Source: a halophilic archaeon
GTDB lineage: Archaea; Halobacteriota; Halobacteria; Halobacteriales; Haladaptataceae
Length of the DNA: 64,000 nt
NCBI GenBank assembly: GCA_003298465.1
Contig: QNGA01000001.1
Location: 186,001 to 250,000 of the forward strand
Direction: 5' to 3'
Shown here: in pieces, positions 63,449 to 64,000 of the stretch
Layout: every line of letters begins with the position of its first letter
How positions within the stretch are numbered: the stretch's first letter is position 1
Translations under genes and position numbers: made by a program
Notes under the pieces: generated by a model
The model's input: the letters and a program-made list of their open reading frames with translations, nothing else
What the model was told of the DNA's origin: nothing
Database searches by the model: none

Positions 63449-64000
63449 CGATGCGCTCCTGGGCGATGACGACCAGCACCGCGACGGGGAGGACGCCGAC
63501 GATGCTCGCGGCCGCCATCAGGTTGTAGTACGCCTGGAACTGGCCCTGGTAGTTCAGGATACCCCAGACGATGGGGGCCCAGTGCTGGGCCTGTCCGTCG
63601 GTCATCAGGAACGAGAAGAAGAACTCGTTGTACACCGAGATGAAGGTGAGGACGCCGGCGGTGGCGACGCCGGGCGCGGACAGCGGCATGATGACCCGGA
63701 ACAGCGCGCCGATGCGGGTCGCGCCCTCGACGCGCGCGGCGTCTTCTAGCCCGTCCGGTATCTGGCCGTAGAACGTCGTCAGGATGAATATCGTCAGCGG
63801 CATGTACAGCCCGGAAAACGGCGTCACGAGCGCTCCCGGCGTGTTGAACCAGCTCGGACTCGACACCCCCAGGACCGAGACGTTGCCGGTGAAGAAGTTG
63901 AAAAGCGGCAGGATGAACGCCGCCGGGGGGAAGTACGAGATGGCCAGCAGGAGGAGCAACAGGCCGGTCCGGCCGCGGAACTCCAGGCGACCGAAGGCGT
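63414..64000 (-). CDS. carbohydrate-type ABC permease (MalG/UgpE-like), partial at right edge
   Basis: About 195 C-terminal residues are visible; the frame stays open to the window edge (AFGRLEFRGRTGLL), so the start lies outside. Helices include LLLLAISYFPPAAFILPLFN and GVATAGVLTFISVYNEFFFS. The EAA loop is IPDGLEDAARVEGATRIGAL followed by FRVIMPLSAPG, typical of MalG-type permeases. The partners of the transporter should lie beyond 64000. Its last 35 bases overlap the HD gene on the other strand. Confidence 0.88.
   Translation of the reverse strand, partial: AFGRLEFRGRTGLLLLLLAISYFPPAAFILPLFNFFTGNVSVLGVSSPSWFNTPGALVTPFSGLYMPLTIFILTTFYGQIPDGLEDAARVEGATRIGALFRVIMPLSAPGVATAGVLTFISVYNEFFFSFLMTDGQAQHWAPIVWGILNYQGQFQAYYNLMAAASIVGVLPVAVLVVIAQERIVSGLTAGALKE

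Overview
The window is chromosomal DNA of a haloarchaeon. It is very GC-rich and its proteins are strongly acidic. Twin-arginine signal peptides are frequent, many genes have a TATA-like box about 27 bases before the start codon (leaderless transcripts), and there are archaeal markers: MCM, TFB, prefoldin alpha, ribosomal protein LX/L18a, FtsY, SRP54, RecJ-like DHH nuclease and haloarchaea-only small protein families. No rRNA, CRISPR array, insertion sequence or integrase was found. The genus cannot be fixed from the sequence alone.

Layout: 0-3.2 kb, SDR oxidoreductase, HTH-ACT regulator and aspartate kinase. 3.6-9.1 kb, a Thr-rich cupredoxin, a thiamine-type ABC importer (binding protein, fused permease, ATPase, minus strand) and a small Tat-exported protein. 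9.7-12 kb, two divergent rhodanese-type sulfurtransferases; the second is followed by tandem 62-bp copies of its own 3' end. 12-20 kb, rubrerythrin-like protein, RecJ-like nuclease, hemL, an S9 peptidase and several small haloarchaeal proteins. 20.5-24.8 kb, a TAXI-type TRAP transporter operon. 24.8-29 kb, a polyamine-type ABC importer split around a divergent promoter. 29-34.4 kb, an NFU-type Fe-S protein, an alkaline-phosphatase-superfamily 'sulfatase' paired with a UPF0104 membrane protein, a ketopantoate-reductase-like enzyme, a rubredoxin-like protein and an HTH regulator. tRNA-Pro(UGG) lies at 34.5 kb. 34.7-40.1 kb, an SLC13-type carrier, a protein made of about 39 acidic pentads, and a zinc-finger DEAD/DEAH helicase.

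40.3-52.9 kb is an information-processing neighbourhood: mcm, a small DUF protein, a RecA-fold DUF protein, then a compact operon of unknown function ending in a MinD/ParA-like ATPase. After it come a type IIG-like adenine methylase/restriction protein, TFB, a small DUF protein whose 3' end is repeated in tandem, and a site-2 protease with CBS domains. Inside the MinD operon one gene carries a frameshift that artificially joins two genes into a 565-codon reading frame. 52.9-56.6 kb holds a peptide-type binding lipoprotein, an APC permease and a bacterio-opsin-activator-type regulator. 56.8-60.1 kb is the conserved rpl18a-pfdA-ftsY-srp54 run. 60.1-64 kb has an alpha/beta hydrolase, a split MgtE-type transporter pair, an HD phosphohydrolase and the 3' part of a sugar-type ABC permease that runs off the right edge.

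The most interesting leads are the pentad-repeat protein at 36.6-38.0 kb, the two loci (11.6 and 51.4 kb) where a gene is followed by decayed tandem copies of its own 3' end containing chains of overlapping micro-ORFs, and the coiled-coil/MinD operon at 43.5-46.3 kb with its frameshift. Family names of the DUF type are recalled from memory and were not checked against a database.
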